Assembly: GCF_026162365.1 (NCBI RefSeq)
Contig: NZ_JAOANW010000016.1
Span: 1 to 64,000 of the forward strand
From: Nitratireductor luteus
GTDB taxonomy: Bacteria > Pseudomonadota > Alphaproteobacteria > Rhizobiales > Rhizobiaceae
Direction of reading: 5' to 3'
DNA: 64,000 bases
A program made the position numbers and the translations under genes. The notes under the pieces were generated by a model. The model was not told the DNA's origin, did no database searches, and saw only the letters and a program-made list of their open reading frames with translations. Positions 18,148-26,760 of this stretch are shown here, in pieces; position 1 is the first letter of the stretch; every line of letters begins with the position of its first letter.

Positions 18148-19449
18148 TCATAACCTTTCCGACCCGATTGCAGGCGCATAGGCAGCCGCGTCGACTGTGC
18201 CCGGCCGCCCGTCAAGCATGAGTTGCGTGGTTCGCGGCGCGCTGCGGGCGATGATACGGCCGCGCCGAACGACTGCCAGCCGGTGCGCCTTCAAGCGCAG
18301 GGCCTCTATCGGATCGCGAGCCTGCAGAACGACGAGATCGCCGTTGCAGCCCTTTTCCAGGCCGTAGCCTTCAATCCCCAGGGCCCTTGCCGAATTGACG
18401 GTGATGGCTTCGAAAATCCGGTGCTTATCGTCAATGGAGGCCATTTGCGCCACATGGATTGCCATGTGACCCACCTCGAGCATGTCGCCGGAACCCATCG
18501 AGTACCAGGGGTCCATCACGCAATCATGGCCAAGCGCGACGTTGACACCCGCCGACATCAGTTCGGGCAGACGCGTCAAGCCGCGCCGTTTCGGATAGGC
18601 GTCGTGCCGCCCCTGCAGCATGATGTTGATCAACGGGTTCGCAATGGCGTGGATGCCGGCCTCGGCAATCAGCGGGATCAGCTTGGAAACATAGTAATTG
18701 TCCATGGAATGCATGGAAGTAAGATGCGAGCCGGCAACGCGCCCCTGAAGGCCGAAGCGCATGGTTTGGGCCGCAAGCGTCTCAATGTGCCGCGACAAGG
18801 GATCATCGGTCTCGTCGCAATGCATGTCGACCGGCAGGCCACGCTCCGCGGCGAGGCGGCACAATGCCTCCACCGACGCCGCTCCGTCCTGCATGGTACG
18901 CTCGAAATGCGGAATGCCGCCGACCACATCGATACCCATGTCCAGCGCCCGCTTCAACGCATCTTCGCCGCCGCGCGAGCGGAAGTAGCCGTCCTGCGGA
19001 AAGGCAACGAGTTGCAGGTCGAGATAGGGGGCGACGCGCTCGCGCACCTCCAGCATGGCCTCTACGGTGACAAGGCGCGGATCGCTGGTGTCCACATGGG
19101 TGCGGATCGCCAGGAGCCCCTGCGAAACGGCGAGGTCGCAATAGCGCAATGCCCGCTCGACCAGCGCCTCACGCGTCAGCATAGGGCGCAGCTCGCCCCA
19201 TAACGCGATGCCTTCCAGCAGCGTGCCAGAGCGGTTCATGCGCGGCAAACCAAGCGACAAGGTGGCGTCGAGGTGAAAATGAGGGTCGACGAAGGGCGGC
19301 GAGACAAGCCGGCCCGTAGCGTCAATCTCCTCGCGCGCTTCGGCGTCTATACGCGGCTGAAGCGCCGCGATCTTACCTGCCGTTATCGCAATATCGATTT
19401 CCTCGCGTCCATCGGGAAGATTGGCGTTGCGGATGAGCAAGTCGAACAT
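18148..19449 (-). CDS. Cytosine deaminase-like amidohydrolase
   Basis: A 433-residue metal-dependent amidohydrolase close to E. coli CodA. The metal ligands are HFH at 57-59, the histidine and glutamate of HCDETDD, the histidine of GSHLTSMHSMD, and the aspartate of GHDCVMDPW. In CodA this last motif reads GHDDVFDPW; the second aspartate, which influences substrate choice, is cysteine here. The substrate may therefore be another nucleobase such as isoguanine, or a pyrimidine derivative, rather than cytosine. The start at 19449 (MFDLLIRNAN) matches the family; longer readings add an unrelated leader. It heads the BMP transporter gene group. Confidence 0.85.
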   Translation of the reverse strand: MFDLLIRNANLPDGREEIDIAITAGKIAALQPRIDAEAREEIDATGRLVSPPFVDPHFHLDATLSLGLPRMNRSGTLLEGIALWGELRPMLTREALVERALRYCDLAVSQGLLAIRTHVDTSDPRLVTVEAMLEVRERVAPYLDLQLVAFPQDGYFRSRGGEDALKRALDMGIDVVGGIPHFERTMQDGAASVEALCRLAAERGLPVDMHCDETDDPLSRHIETLAAQTMRFGLQGRVAGSHLTSMHSMDNYYVSKLIPLIAEAGIHAIANPLINIMLQGRHDAYPKRRGLTRLPELMSAGVNVALGHDCVMDPWYSMGSGDMLEVGHMAIHVAQMASIDDKHRIFEAITVNSARALGIEGYGLEKGCNGDLVVLQARDPIEALRLKAHRLAVVRRGRIIARSAPRTTQLMLDGRPGTVDAAAYAPAIGSERL

Positions 19450-19525
19450 GAAGGACTCCGGGCAGGCGGGATGACCCCGGGACAATACCCACCGCCCGGA
19501 CCGATCACAATCGCGCAGATGCAAG

Positions 19526-20839
19526 CTAGGCTTGACGGAGCGATCCGGTCACGCGATCGAGACCGAAGGACGCCGCAATATAGTCCTGCATCACCAACTC
19601 GATGGAAGCCAGGACCAGCGGCCGCGCATGGCAGGGGACCTCGCCCGCGCGGACGGCGGAGAACAGGCGGCCCAGATATTGGCCGATCAGCGGCTCCGGG
19701 ATGTCCCAGCCGTCCAGAAGACCGAAAAGCTGCTCAACAGCTGCCTCGGCTTCGGCGCTCGGCCAGTAATAGCGAATGCGGTCGCTGTAGGAGAAATGCC
19801 GCAGACGGCGCCGCACCTCTGCGTCGCCCTCATAGTATTTTCCCCAGTGCGACGGATCGGCCAGCATGACCGCTTCCATCACCTGCCGCAGCGTCCGGTC
19901 CCTGCCCTCCGGCACAAGCTCGGTCGCGATTGCATCGAGACCGTAAAGCGCCTCGCGTAGCGCAAAGGTCAGACCAGGGCCGACCTTGAGGATCGCAAAA
20001 CCGTCTAAGACCAGCGCGGCAAGGCTCCCGCGGGTCTGGTAGTCGGTGGAATGCGCCTCGAACACGAGACCGGGCAGATCGCCCAGAACCGCGCTCAGTT
20101 CCCGCGCAGAGGCGGGGTCATAGTCGATCACGTTGTGATTGCCGAACTCGACACCTGGCTGAACGACCAGACCGACCACCCGTGCGAAGGCGCCATCCAG
20201 CCCTGCTTCCTCGAAGACCTTCCTGTGGGCGGATACCGTTTCGGTCGCAGCAGCAGCGGTGGTGACCCCCAGAGCGCCCAACTCCTCCATCGCACCGCCG
20301 GGAATCGGCACCTCGGTCCCGATCACATAGACGGGGGCGGGCATGTCGCCGCCTGGCGCCGCCCCTTCCGCCGCAGCCGCCAGCCGCGCCGCCCTGCGTG
20401 CTGTCATGGCATTGTCCAGCGCCACCGGCTCCCCCACACAACCCATCGAGCAATCGAGGTGCAATTTGGTGAACCCCGCGGCGGCATAGGCGCGAACCAT
20501 GGCGGCGGCCTTGTCCATCGCTTCCTCCGCCGGCAGCGACTTCCACGGGTTCGGACCCAGGTGATCGCCCCCCAGGATGACCCTTTCCATCGGAAAACCG
20601 GCCAGCCGTGCGATGTCCTCGACACGGGTGCGGAAATCGACAGGGGTCATACCGGTGTAGCCGCCCTCCTGATTAACCTGGTTGCAGGTGGCTTCAACCA
20701 GAAGCGGCAGATCGGCCGGCAGTGTCGCGCGCATAGCCGCTTCCAGCACCATGGGATGAGCCGAGCAGACCGAGGGCAGACCGGAAGGTCCGGCCTTGTT
20801 GCGCCAGCGAGCGATATTGGAAAGGGGATGCGCGCTCAT
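19526..20839 (-). CDS. gatZ: GatZ/KbaZ-family protein (tagatose-6-phosphate 4-epimerase or aldolase subunit)
   Basis: A 437-residue TIM-barrel protein of the GatZ/KbaZ family, with VEATCNQVNQEGGYTGM, GGDHLGPNPW and FEAHSTDYQT segments. In E. coli it is the non-catalytic subunit of tagatose-bisphosphate aldolase. In Agrobacterium a relative acts alone as a D-tagatose-6-phosphate 4-epimerase feeding fructose 6-phosphate. No GatY/KbaY partner is visible here, so the epimerase role is favoured. Its start overlaps the PfkB kinase stop (ATGA), which supplies the phosphorylated ketose. Confidence 0.85.
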   Translation of the reverse strand: MSAHPLSNIARWRNKAGPSGLPSVCSAHPMVLEAAMRATLPADLPLLVEATCNQVNQEGGYTGMTPVDFRTRVEDIARLAGFPMERVILGGDHLGPNPWKSLPAEEAMDKAAAMVRAYAAAGFTKLHLDCSMGCVGEPVALDNAMTARRAARLAAAAEGAAPGGDMPAPVYVIGTEVPIPGGAMEELGALGVTTAAAATETVSAHRKVFEEAGLDGAFARVVGLVVQPGVEFGNHNVIDYDPASARELSAVLGDLPGLVFEAHSTDYQTRGSLAALVLDGFAILKVGPGLTFALREALYGLDAIATELVPEGRDRTLRQVMEAVMLADPSHWGKYYEGDAEVRRRLRHFSYSDRIRYYWPSAEAEAAVEQLFGLLDGWDIPEPLIGQYLGRLFSAVRAGEVPCHARPLVLASIELVMQDYIAASFGLDRVTGSLRQA

Positions 20840-21783
20840 CGCAGGGCCTCCTTGTCTTCCAGAAAACTCTCGAGTTCGGCTCGGGTGGAAGCCCCTTCCA
20901 TCGGCCCTATCTCGGTTACGGCCCGCGCGCCGGCTGCATTGGCATAGCGGAGCGCCGTCTCGGGGGGCTGGCCTGCCAGTCGCAGCGCAACAAAGGCTCC
21001 GCCAAAGCAATCGCCGGCCCCGGTGGGGTCGCGCTCCTCGACCGCATGGGCGGCTACGTCGAACCGTACGCCGGGCGCGAAATAAGATGCGCCCTTGTCT
21101 CCCCGTTTCATCACGATCTCTCCGATCCCTCGGGACAGCAAGTCGTGGATTGCCCCCTCTTCGTCGGTCGCCTCAGTGAACTGGAATATCTCGTCCCCCG
21201 AAGGCAGAAAGATCTTGGTGCGGTCCAACAGGCCGGCGAGCTTTTCGAGCAGGCCCGGCTTGTTCAGCATTTCGGCACGGATATTCGGGTCGAAGCTCAG
21301 CGTGCCGCCCCGCGCTTTCACCCGGTCGACGACCTGAAGCGCGATTCCGGCCATACCCGGGACAGACAGGGCGGTGCCCATGATGTGGACATGCCCACAG
21401 CTGTCCATCAAGGCTTCGCCCGCATCGGTCAGTACCAGGGTCGCTGTGGCGCTACCGTCGAGCGTATAGACGAAAGCGCGCGACCCGTCGGGACGGTAGC
21501 GGACGAAGGCGCAGCCCGTCGCCTCGCCCGTAGCCACATCGATTCCGGAGACGTCGATCCCATCTGCTGCCAACCGCGCGATGTTAAGGCGGCCGAAATC
21601 ATCATCGCCCACACGACCGATGATCGCGGCGTCGAACCCCAGGCGGCCGACCTGATCGACGAAGATCGCCGGTGCGCCGGAAGGATATGGGCCCGTCAGC
21701 GGTTGAACTTCCCGGAACCCATCACCCTTGGTGGCAGCGACTATCTCGACGAGGATTTCTCCGACTGTCAGGATCTTGGTCAT
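20836..21783 (-). CDS. PfkB-family sugar kinase (probable tagatose/ketose kinase)
   Basis: A 315-residue ribokinase-type kinase. The C-terminal motif DPTGAGDCFGGAF contains the catalytic aspartate and anion hole (GAGD), and the N-terminal sugar-binding lid segment precedes GRVGDDDFG. It phosphorylates an imported or oxidised ketose. Coupling to GatZ by overlapping codons and the ribose-type importer upstream make D-tagatose the best guess; fructose or sorbose are alternatives. Confidence 0.85.
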   Translation of the reverse strand: MTKILTVGEILVEIVAATKGDGFREVQPLTGPYPSGAPAIFVDQVGRLGFDAAIIGRVGDDDFGRLNIARLAADGIDVSGIDVATGEATGCAFVRYRPDGSRAFVYTLDGSATATLVLTDAGEALMDSCGHVHIMGTALSVPGMAGIALQVVDRVKARGGTLSFDPNIRAEMLNKPGLLEKLAGLLDRTKIFLPSGDEIFQFTEATDEEGAIHDLLSRGIGEIVMKRGDKGASYFAPGVRFDVAAHAVEERDPTGAGDCFGGAFVALRLAGQPPETALRYANAAGARAVTEIGPMEGASTRAELESFLEDKEALR

Positions 21784-21852
21784 GGCAGCGTTGGCCTGTT
21801 CAGAATGTCACGGCACGTCCCAAACATCTGCGAAACATGCCTTCGGAAGAGC

Positions 21853-21885
21853 CTCCCGCGCCTTCGGTCCCCGACGGCGCGGGAG
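21853..21885 (-). terminator. Hairpin between transporter and kinase genes
   Basis: CTCCCGCGCC pairs perfectly with GGCGCGGGAG around a 13-base loop, inside the 129-base gap between the ABC ATPase and the kinase gene. No U-run follows. It probably acts as a partial terminator or an RNA-stabilising stem, lowering kinase relative to transporter expression or protecting the upstream mRNA. Confidence 0.45.
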
Positions 21886-21912
21886 CGTCCAGCCTTCATG
21901 CGGACCGAAGTA

Positions 21913-22653
21913 TCACAGCGTGGCGCCCATCATCATTCGAACGATCTCTTCGTCGTTCGTCTCGGATGGGCGGCGTTCTCCCGCCACGACGCCGCGGGCC
22001 AGCACGATGATACGATCGGCAGCGGCAAAGATGTCCGGCAGGTTGTGCGAGATCAGGATGATCCCCACGCCCTTCGACTTCATCCGCTCGATCAGCGCCA
22101 TCACCTCGCGCTGCTCGGGCACGCCGAGCGCCGCCGTCGGTTCATCCATGATGACAAGCTTTGCCTGCCAATGGATCGCGCGTGCAATGGCGATCGCCTG
22201 TCGCTGGCCGCCGGACATTTCGCGAACCGGCGCAGTCGGGTCCGGTACGACTATTCCGAGACTCTGAAGCACGTCGACCGCATCGCGCCGCATCTCTTCC
22301 CGCGCCAGGAAAGGAAGCCCCAGAAACCGGTTGGTCTTTTCCCGTCCGAGGTAGAGGTTCAGTCCGGGATCGAGGTTATCCGCCAGGGCCAGATCTTGAT
22401 AGATCGTCTCGATCCCGGCGGTCCGAATTGCTTCGGCCGACTTGCCGGTCAGGCGTCCGCCGTCGAAATGCACCTCCCCTTCGGTCGGCGTGTAGACGCC
22501 CGAGATCATCTTGATGACGGTTGACTTCCCGGCACCGTTGTCGCCGGCGAGCACGACACATTCGCCTTCATTGACATCGAAGGTGACGTCCTTGACCGCC
22601 TCGTTGCCTCCGAACCGTTTCTTCAGGCCCTTTGCGCTGAGGAGTGCCGTCAT
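21913..22653 (-). CDS. Sugar ABC transporter ATPase (single domain, FrcA type)
   Basis: A 246-residue ATPase with Walker A GDNGAGKST at 37-45, signature MSGGQRQAI and Walker B LVIMDEPTAALG. Unlike RbsA it has only one ABC domain, as in the FrcA/XylG-like importers of Rhizobiales. Its ATG overlaps the permease stop. It energises uptake of the polyol or ketose used by this regulon. Confidence 0.92.
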   Translation of the reverse strand: MTALLSAKGLKKRFGGNEAVKDVTFDVNEGECVVLAGDNGAGKSTVIKMISGVYTPTEGEVHFDGGRLTGKSAEAIRTAGIETIYQDLALADNLDPGLNLYLGREKTNRFLGLPFLAREEMRRDAVDVLQSLGIVVPDPTAPVREMSGGQRQAIAIARAIHWQAKLVIMDEPTAALGVPEQREVMALIERMKSKGVGIILISHNLPDIFAAADRIIVLARGVVAGERRPSETNDEEIVRMMMGATL

Positions 22654-23663
22654 GAACTCACTCCCGTCAGCCGGTCTCTGGACTGATCGACAACCACGGC
22701 GACAATGATCACCAGCCCCACGGCAACGAACTGCCAGTAAGGAGGCAGGCCGGAGAAGACGAGGCCGAACTGGATCACCGCGATGATGATCGCGCCAATC
22801 ACCGTGCCGACCACCGTGCCTTGCCCGCCGGTCAGGGATGCGCCGCCGATAAACACGGCCGCGACGGCATAGAGCAGGATCGGCTCGCCCGCATTGGCTG
22901 CACCGGCCGAGAACCGGCCCGTGTAGATCAGACCGCCGATGCCGGCGGTCAGCGCCGAAAGTACGAAAAGAATAACCAGATGCTTCTTGACGTCCACCCC
23001 AGCCCGTTCGACCGACGCCCTGTTTGCGCCAAGCGCATATGTATGCACACCAAACTTTGTGTGGGTAAGCAGGTAGCTGAAAGCGATCGCCAGTACCGCC
23101 GCTACCAATACCGGGATCGGGATGCCCAGGATTATGCCGTTGCCGATCTCGCGCGCCTCGTCGCTGCGGATCGACACGGTCGCCCCCCCCGCCACGATCA
23201 ACGCGACACCACGGGCAACCCCGTAGGTGCCGAGGGTGCCGATGAAGCTCGGCACGTTGATGAAGGCGACAAGCCAGCCGTTGACAAGCCCCACCACGAT
23301 CGCCGCCAGGAGCCCGACGCCAAGCGCAAGGATCACCGTCAACCAGCCGCCCTCCGGTCCGAAGAAGCGGATGACCAGCGCCATGACGACGGCAGAGAAC
23401 CCGGTGGTGAACGCAATGGAAAGATCGATATGACCCGCCACGATGACCAGCGTCAGGCCAAGCGCCAGCAGCAGGATCTGCGACGCTGCAACGGCGATCG
23501 ATTGAAGCGTGTAGACACGGAAAAGGAAGGTGTTCCCGGTTTCAAGCTGCGCATAGAGTTCGAAAAAGCCGAGGATGAGGATCAGGAACAGCCACGACCA
23601 TGCGTTGAGTAGGGACTTCAAGAATGAAGTCCCATTATTCTCCAACATCAAATTCGGCCTCAT
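22650..23663 (-). CDS. Ribose-type ABC transporter permease
   Basis: A 337-residue RbsC-like permease with about nine membrane segments and the LTLVIVAGHIDLSI segment typical of sugar permeases. The ATG at 23663 is supported by an ATGA overlap with the stop of the binding-protein gene. It is the only permease in the cluster and probably works as a homodimer. Confidence 0.92.
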   Translation of the reverse strand: MRPNLMLENNGTSFLKSLLNAWSWLFLILILGFFELYAQLETGNTFLFRVYTLQSIAVAASQILLLALGLTLVIVAGHIDLSIAFTTGFSAVVMALVIRFFGPEGGWLTVILALGVGLLAAIVVGLVNGWLVAFINVPSFIGTLGTYGVARGVALIVAGGATVSIRSDEAREIGNGIILGIPIPVLVAAVLAIAFSYLLTHTKFGVHTYALGANRASVERAGVDVKKHLVILFVLSALTAGIGGLIYTGRFSAGAANAGEPILLYAVAAVFIGGASLTGGQGTVVGTVIGAIIIAVIQFGLVFSGLPPYWQFVAVGLVIIVAVVVDQSRDRLTGVSS

Positions 23664-24631
23664 TCGGAATAGATGAACTTGGCGATGTCGTCGTCGTTCA
23701 CGTTGTCAGCGTCGATGACGGTGAACCCCGTCCCGATCGACGTCGGCACCGACTGGCCGGTCAGAACCGCATAGGCGGTCACTACGCCATAATAGCCGAT
23801 CTCCGCCGGATGCTGCGCAATTGCCGCGTCGACGAGGCCGGACGAGATGTTGTCGACAATGCTCTTCGGCGCGTCGAAGGCGATCACGGTCACGTCTTCG
23901 GACTTCTGCGCGCCTTCAACGCCGTTGCCTGCCCCGAGCGCCGAGAACAGGTTCGCACCGAACACGCCTGCGATATCGGGATTGCGGGCCAGAACGGCCT
24001 GGAATTGCGATGCCGCCAGCGATGCGTCGTTCTCGTTATACTGAGTCTCGAGCACCTCAACGTCGGGGTAATTCTCGGCCATCTCGGCCTTGAAGCCTTC
24101 CTCGCGCTGGTCGGTCGTCGAGATGCCCGGCCGCACGTTGGAGACGTAGACTTTGCCCTTTCCGCCGATCCGCTCGGCCATGAAGCGCGCTGCCATACGG
24201 CCGCCGCCGATATTGTCTGACGCGATGTAGGACATCGGGAAGTCGCCGTCTCCCGCACCGTCCTGATATTTTCCATCGTCGATGAAGGTGTCCACGGTGA
24301 TGACCGGAATACCGGCATCATTCGCGCGGCGCAGGGGCTCGATCATCTGCACGCTGTCTGTCGGCGCGATGAGGATCGCATCGGGCTGACGGGCGATGAC
24401 CGCGTCAAGAACCGGCGTTTGCAGAACGGGATCGAATTCTTCCGCCCCCTGGAAATCGACCGTGATGCCAAGTGCTTCAGCCGCCGCCTGGGCGCCGCGG
24501 TTCATGGTGATGTAGAAGGCATCTGTCGTCAGGCCCGGAACGAGCGTGATCGTTATATCTTCTTGGGCCTGTGCCATGCCAGCCACGCCAAGCGCGGCAG
24601 CAAACACGGTCGATCTGATGAAATTTAGCAT
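23660..24631 (-). CDS. Ribose-type periplasmic sugar-binding protein
   Basis: A 323-residue binding protein with a Sec signal ending AGMAQAQ near residue 23. It has a peripla_BP_4 fold with the segment PVITVDTFIDDG, typical of RbsB-like proteins binding free sugars or polyols. It is the first gene of the leftward operon; a SorC-type operator lies between it and the divergent regulator gene. Ligand probably a hexitol or ketohexose, from the catabolic genes around it. Confidence 0.9.
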   Translation of the reverse strand: MLNFIRSTVFAAALGVAGMAQAQEDITITLVPGLTTDAFYITMNRGAQAAAEALGITVDFQGAEEFDPVLQTPVLDAVIARQPDAILIAPTDSVQMIEPLRRANDAGIPVITVDTFIDDGKYQDGAGDGDFPMSYIASDNIGGGRMAARFMAERIGGKGKVYVSNVRPGISTTDQREEGFKAEMAENYPDVEVLETQYNENDASLAASQFQAVLARNPDIAGVFGANLFSALGAGNGVEGAQKSEDVTVIAFDAPKSIVDNISSGLVDAAIAQHPAEIGYYGVVTAYAVLTGQSVPTSIGTGFTVIDADNVNDDDIAKFIYSE

Positions 24632-24767
24632 AAAGATTTCCTCCCTTTGAAACCGGCTCCTCCGAACCGGAACACCGATGGCGGGGAAACATCACCCGCC
24701 GCGAACCAAACGAGTTCGACGAGTTTGATATTGCCCAACCGCGAGTTATGACGCAAGAATTAAGTTC

Positions 24768-24783
24768 CAGAAATATATTTCAC
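24768..24783. promoter_or_regulatory. SorC-family operator, copy 1 (divergent promoter region)
   Basis: CAGAAATATATTTCAC contains the perfect 12-base palindrome GAAATATATTTC. It lies in the gap between the divergent ABC operon and the SorC regulator gene, 11 bases before the regulator start. The same 16 bases recur in inverted orientation at 25748-25763. It is the likely binding site through which the SorC protein controls both the transporter operon and itself. Confidence 0.75.
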
Positions 24784-24794
24784 GGAGAACGACG

Positions 24795-25751
24795 ATGACC
24801 AGACGCCCCAAGGGCGCTCGGCTTTTGAACCGAAGCCTGATGCACACCGCTGCAAGGCTACATTATCTGGAGGGCGCATCGCAATTGGAGGTTTCGCGCC
24901 GTATGCAGGTGTCGACCGCAACGGTGTCCCGGCTTCTGGCGCAAGCCCGCGAAGATGGGATCGTGCGGATCCATGTCGCCGACCTGGATGAGGCGGACGA
25001 GATCGGCGACCAGCTTTGTGCCGCGCTGAAGCTGCGCGCCGTCCGGGTGGTCGAAAGCGACAAGGTTGCCGCGCTCGCCTCGAGCGTCGGCGCGCTGTTG
25101 ACGGATGCCGAACTGCCGGCGGGGTCCGTGGTCGCCATCGGGTGGGGCCGCACGATCCAGAGCGTCATCGCCGCCGGACTTCCAAGGATACCGGATGTCG
25201 TCGTGGTGCCGGCAATGGGCGGCATACACGAAACCGCCTCGCATTTTCAGATCAACGAGTTCGTGCGCATCGCCGCAGAGTCGACGCAGGGCGAAGCTCG
25301 CTTTCTTCATGCCCCCTCGCTGGTTTCGGCGGAGCTGCGCTCCGTCTTGAAGCAGGATCCGGATACGGCGCGAATCCTGAAATATTGGTCGCACGTGGAC
25401 GCTGCGATCCTGGGGATCGGCGATTTCCGAAAGGCCGCCAGCAATCAGGACGCCACTTTCGAGCGCAGTGATGCCCGTCGCGTGGTAGGCGACGTCGTGA
25501 GGCACTACTTCGATGAAAACGGACAGGAAGTCCGGTGGCCGGGTCAGGACAATCTCATGGCGATCAGCCGGGAGCAGTTGCAGCGAATTCCGTTGAGCAT
25601 CGGTGTGGCGGTCGGCAAGGACAAGGTTCGCTCCATACTGGGCGCGGCGCGGTCGGGCATGATCAACGCGCTTGTAACCGACACGCGCGTTGCCCGTGTG
25701 ATGCTGGACCACCTGCAACACAGAGAGCGCCCGGGCGAGGAACTTATGTGA
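24795..25751 (+). CDS. SorC/DeoR-type sugar-binding transcriptional regulator
   Basis: A 318-residue regulator with an N-terminal helix-turn-helix (YLEGASQLEVSRRMQVS then TATVSRLL, residues 26-52) and a large C-terminal effector domain of the SorC type that senses phosphorylated sugars. The segment VVAIGWGRTIQSV near residue 113 is the family phosphate-binding loop. It stands between the two arms of the polyol regulon, and identical palindromes flank it on both sides, the second overlapping its own stop codon. Confidence 0.92.
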   Translation: MTRRPKGARLLNRSLMHTAARLHYLEGASQLEVSRRMQVSTATVSRLLAQAREDGIVRIHVADLDEADEIGDQLCAALKLRAVRVVESDKVAALASSVGALLTDAELPAGSVVAIGWGRTIQSVIAAGLPRIPDVVVVPAMGGIHETASHFQINEFVRIAAESTQGEARFLHAPSLVSAELRSVLKQDPDTARILKYWSHVDAAILGIGDFRKAASNQDATFERSDARRVVGDVVRHYFDENGQEVRWPGQDNLMAISREQLQRIPLSIGVAVGKDKVRSILGAARSGMINALVTDTRVARVMLDHLQHRERPGEELM

Positions 25752-25763
25752 AATATATTTCTG
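25748..25763. promoter_or_regulatory. SorC-family operator, copy 2 (upstream of the catabolic operon)
   Basis: GTGAAATATATTTCTG is the reverse complement of the 16-base site upstream of the regulator and contains the same GAAATATATTTC palindrome. It overlaps the regulator stop codon (TGA at 25749-25751) and precedes the LacD-type aldolase gene by 91 bases. It gives the catabolic operon its own SorC-controlled promoter. Confidence 0.72.
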
Positions 25764-25854
25764 TAAATTATTGTTGAAGGATGTCGCGGAGGGCGCTATC
25801 TCCCTCGGTAAAGTCAATGGCGCACCGAGAGACACGGAAATCAGGATCATCCGC

Positions 25855-26760
25855 ATGAATACGAAAATGACGACTTCGGAACTTCGCGGCTATCAGCAGA
25901 TTTGCGGCGACAACGGTCTGATGATGGTCGTCGCCTGCGATCAACGCGGAGGCATGCGCAAGGTTCTGGCCGATACGCCGGAGGCACAGGCCAAGATTGA
26001 CGAGGCCATGCTCGGCATCGTCAAGGCCGGCATCGTGCGCCATCTCGCGAACAAGGCCTCCTGCGTGCTCCTCGACGCGGTATGTGCCGTTCCGAAAGTC
26101 GTCGATGAAGGTGTTCTGGCCCGCGACACGGGGCTTCTGATCGGCCTCGACGCGTCAGGCTGGGACACCGACGCCAACGGCTATCGGATCTCCAAGCTGG
26201 TGCCGGGTATCGACGCCCGCCGCGTGCGCGAACTGGGCGGCACCGGCGCCAAGCTGATGGTGTATCTGCGCCCCGACCGCCCCGATGCGAACGAGGTCAA
26301 CATCCAGATCATCCGCGACTGCATCGCCGACTTCGCGCGCGAGGACGTTCTGCTGGTGGTCGAGATCCTGACCTACCAGCTCGACGGTGAATCGGACGCG
26401 GACTACGCCAAGGCCTTCCCCGATCTCATCGTCGATTGCGCCCGCATCTCGCTGGAGCTGGGGTCCAAGGTTCTCAAGCTGCCTTATCCCGGTACAGCCG
26501 AAGCGTGCCGCCGGATCACCGAACTCTGCAACGGCGTGCCCTGGGCGGTGCTGTCGGCCGGTGTCGACCATGAAACCTTCATCGGACAGGTGGAAACCGC
26601 CATGGAGAACGGGGCATCGGGCGTGATCGCGGGCCGCGCCCTGTGGAAGGATTGCATCTCGCTCGATGCCAAGACGCATGAGACACGCCTTGAGCAGATC
26701 GCCAGTGACCGGCTCCGCCAGATCCAGAAGGTTCTCGACGCCCATGCGGTCCAAGGCTGA
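25855..26760 (+). CDS. LacD/YihT-family class I aldolase
   Basis: A 301-residue aldolase of the tagatose-1,6-bisphosphate aldolase (LacD) / sulfofructose-phosphate aldolase (YihT) family. The N-terminal VACDQRGGMRKVL, a Schiff-base lysine in SKVLKLPYPG and the C-terminal LSAGVDHETF and GASGVIAGRALW segments are all present. It cleaves a ketose phosphate to triose units. The ATG at 25855 is chosen by alignment to the family; an ATG 84 bases upstream adds an unrelated leader. With a PfkB kinase and GatZ nearby, a tagatose phosphate is the likely substrate. Confidence 0.82.
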   Translation: MNTKMTTSELRGYQQICGDNGLMMVVACDQRGGMRKVLADTPEAQAKIDEAMLGIVKAGIVRHLANKASCVLLDAVCAVPKVVDEGVLARDTGLLIGLDASGWDTDANGYRISKLVPGIDARRVRELGGTGAKLMVYLRPDRPDANEVNIQIIRDCIADFAREDVLLVVEILTYQLDGESDADYAKAFPDLIVDCARISLELGSKVLKLPYPGTAEACRRITELCNGVPWAVLSAGVDHETFIGQVETAMENGASGVIAGRALWKDCISLDAKTHETRLEQIASDRLRQIQKVLDAHAVQG

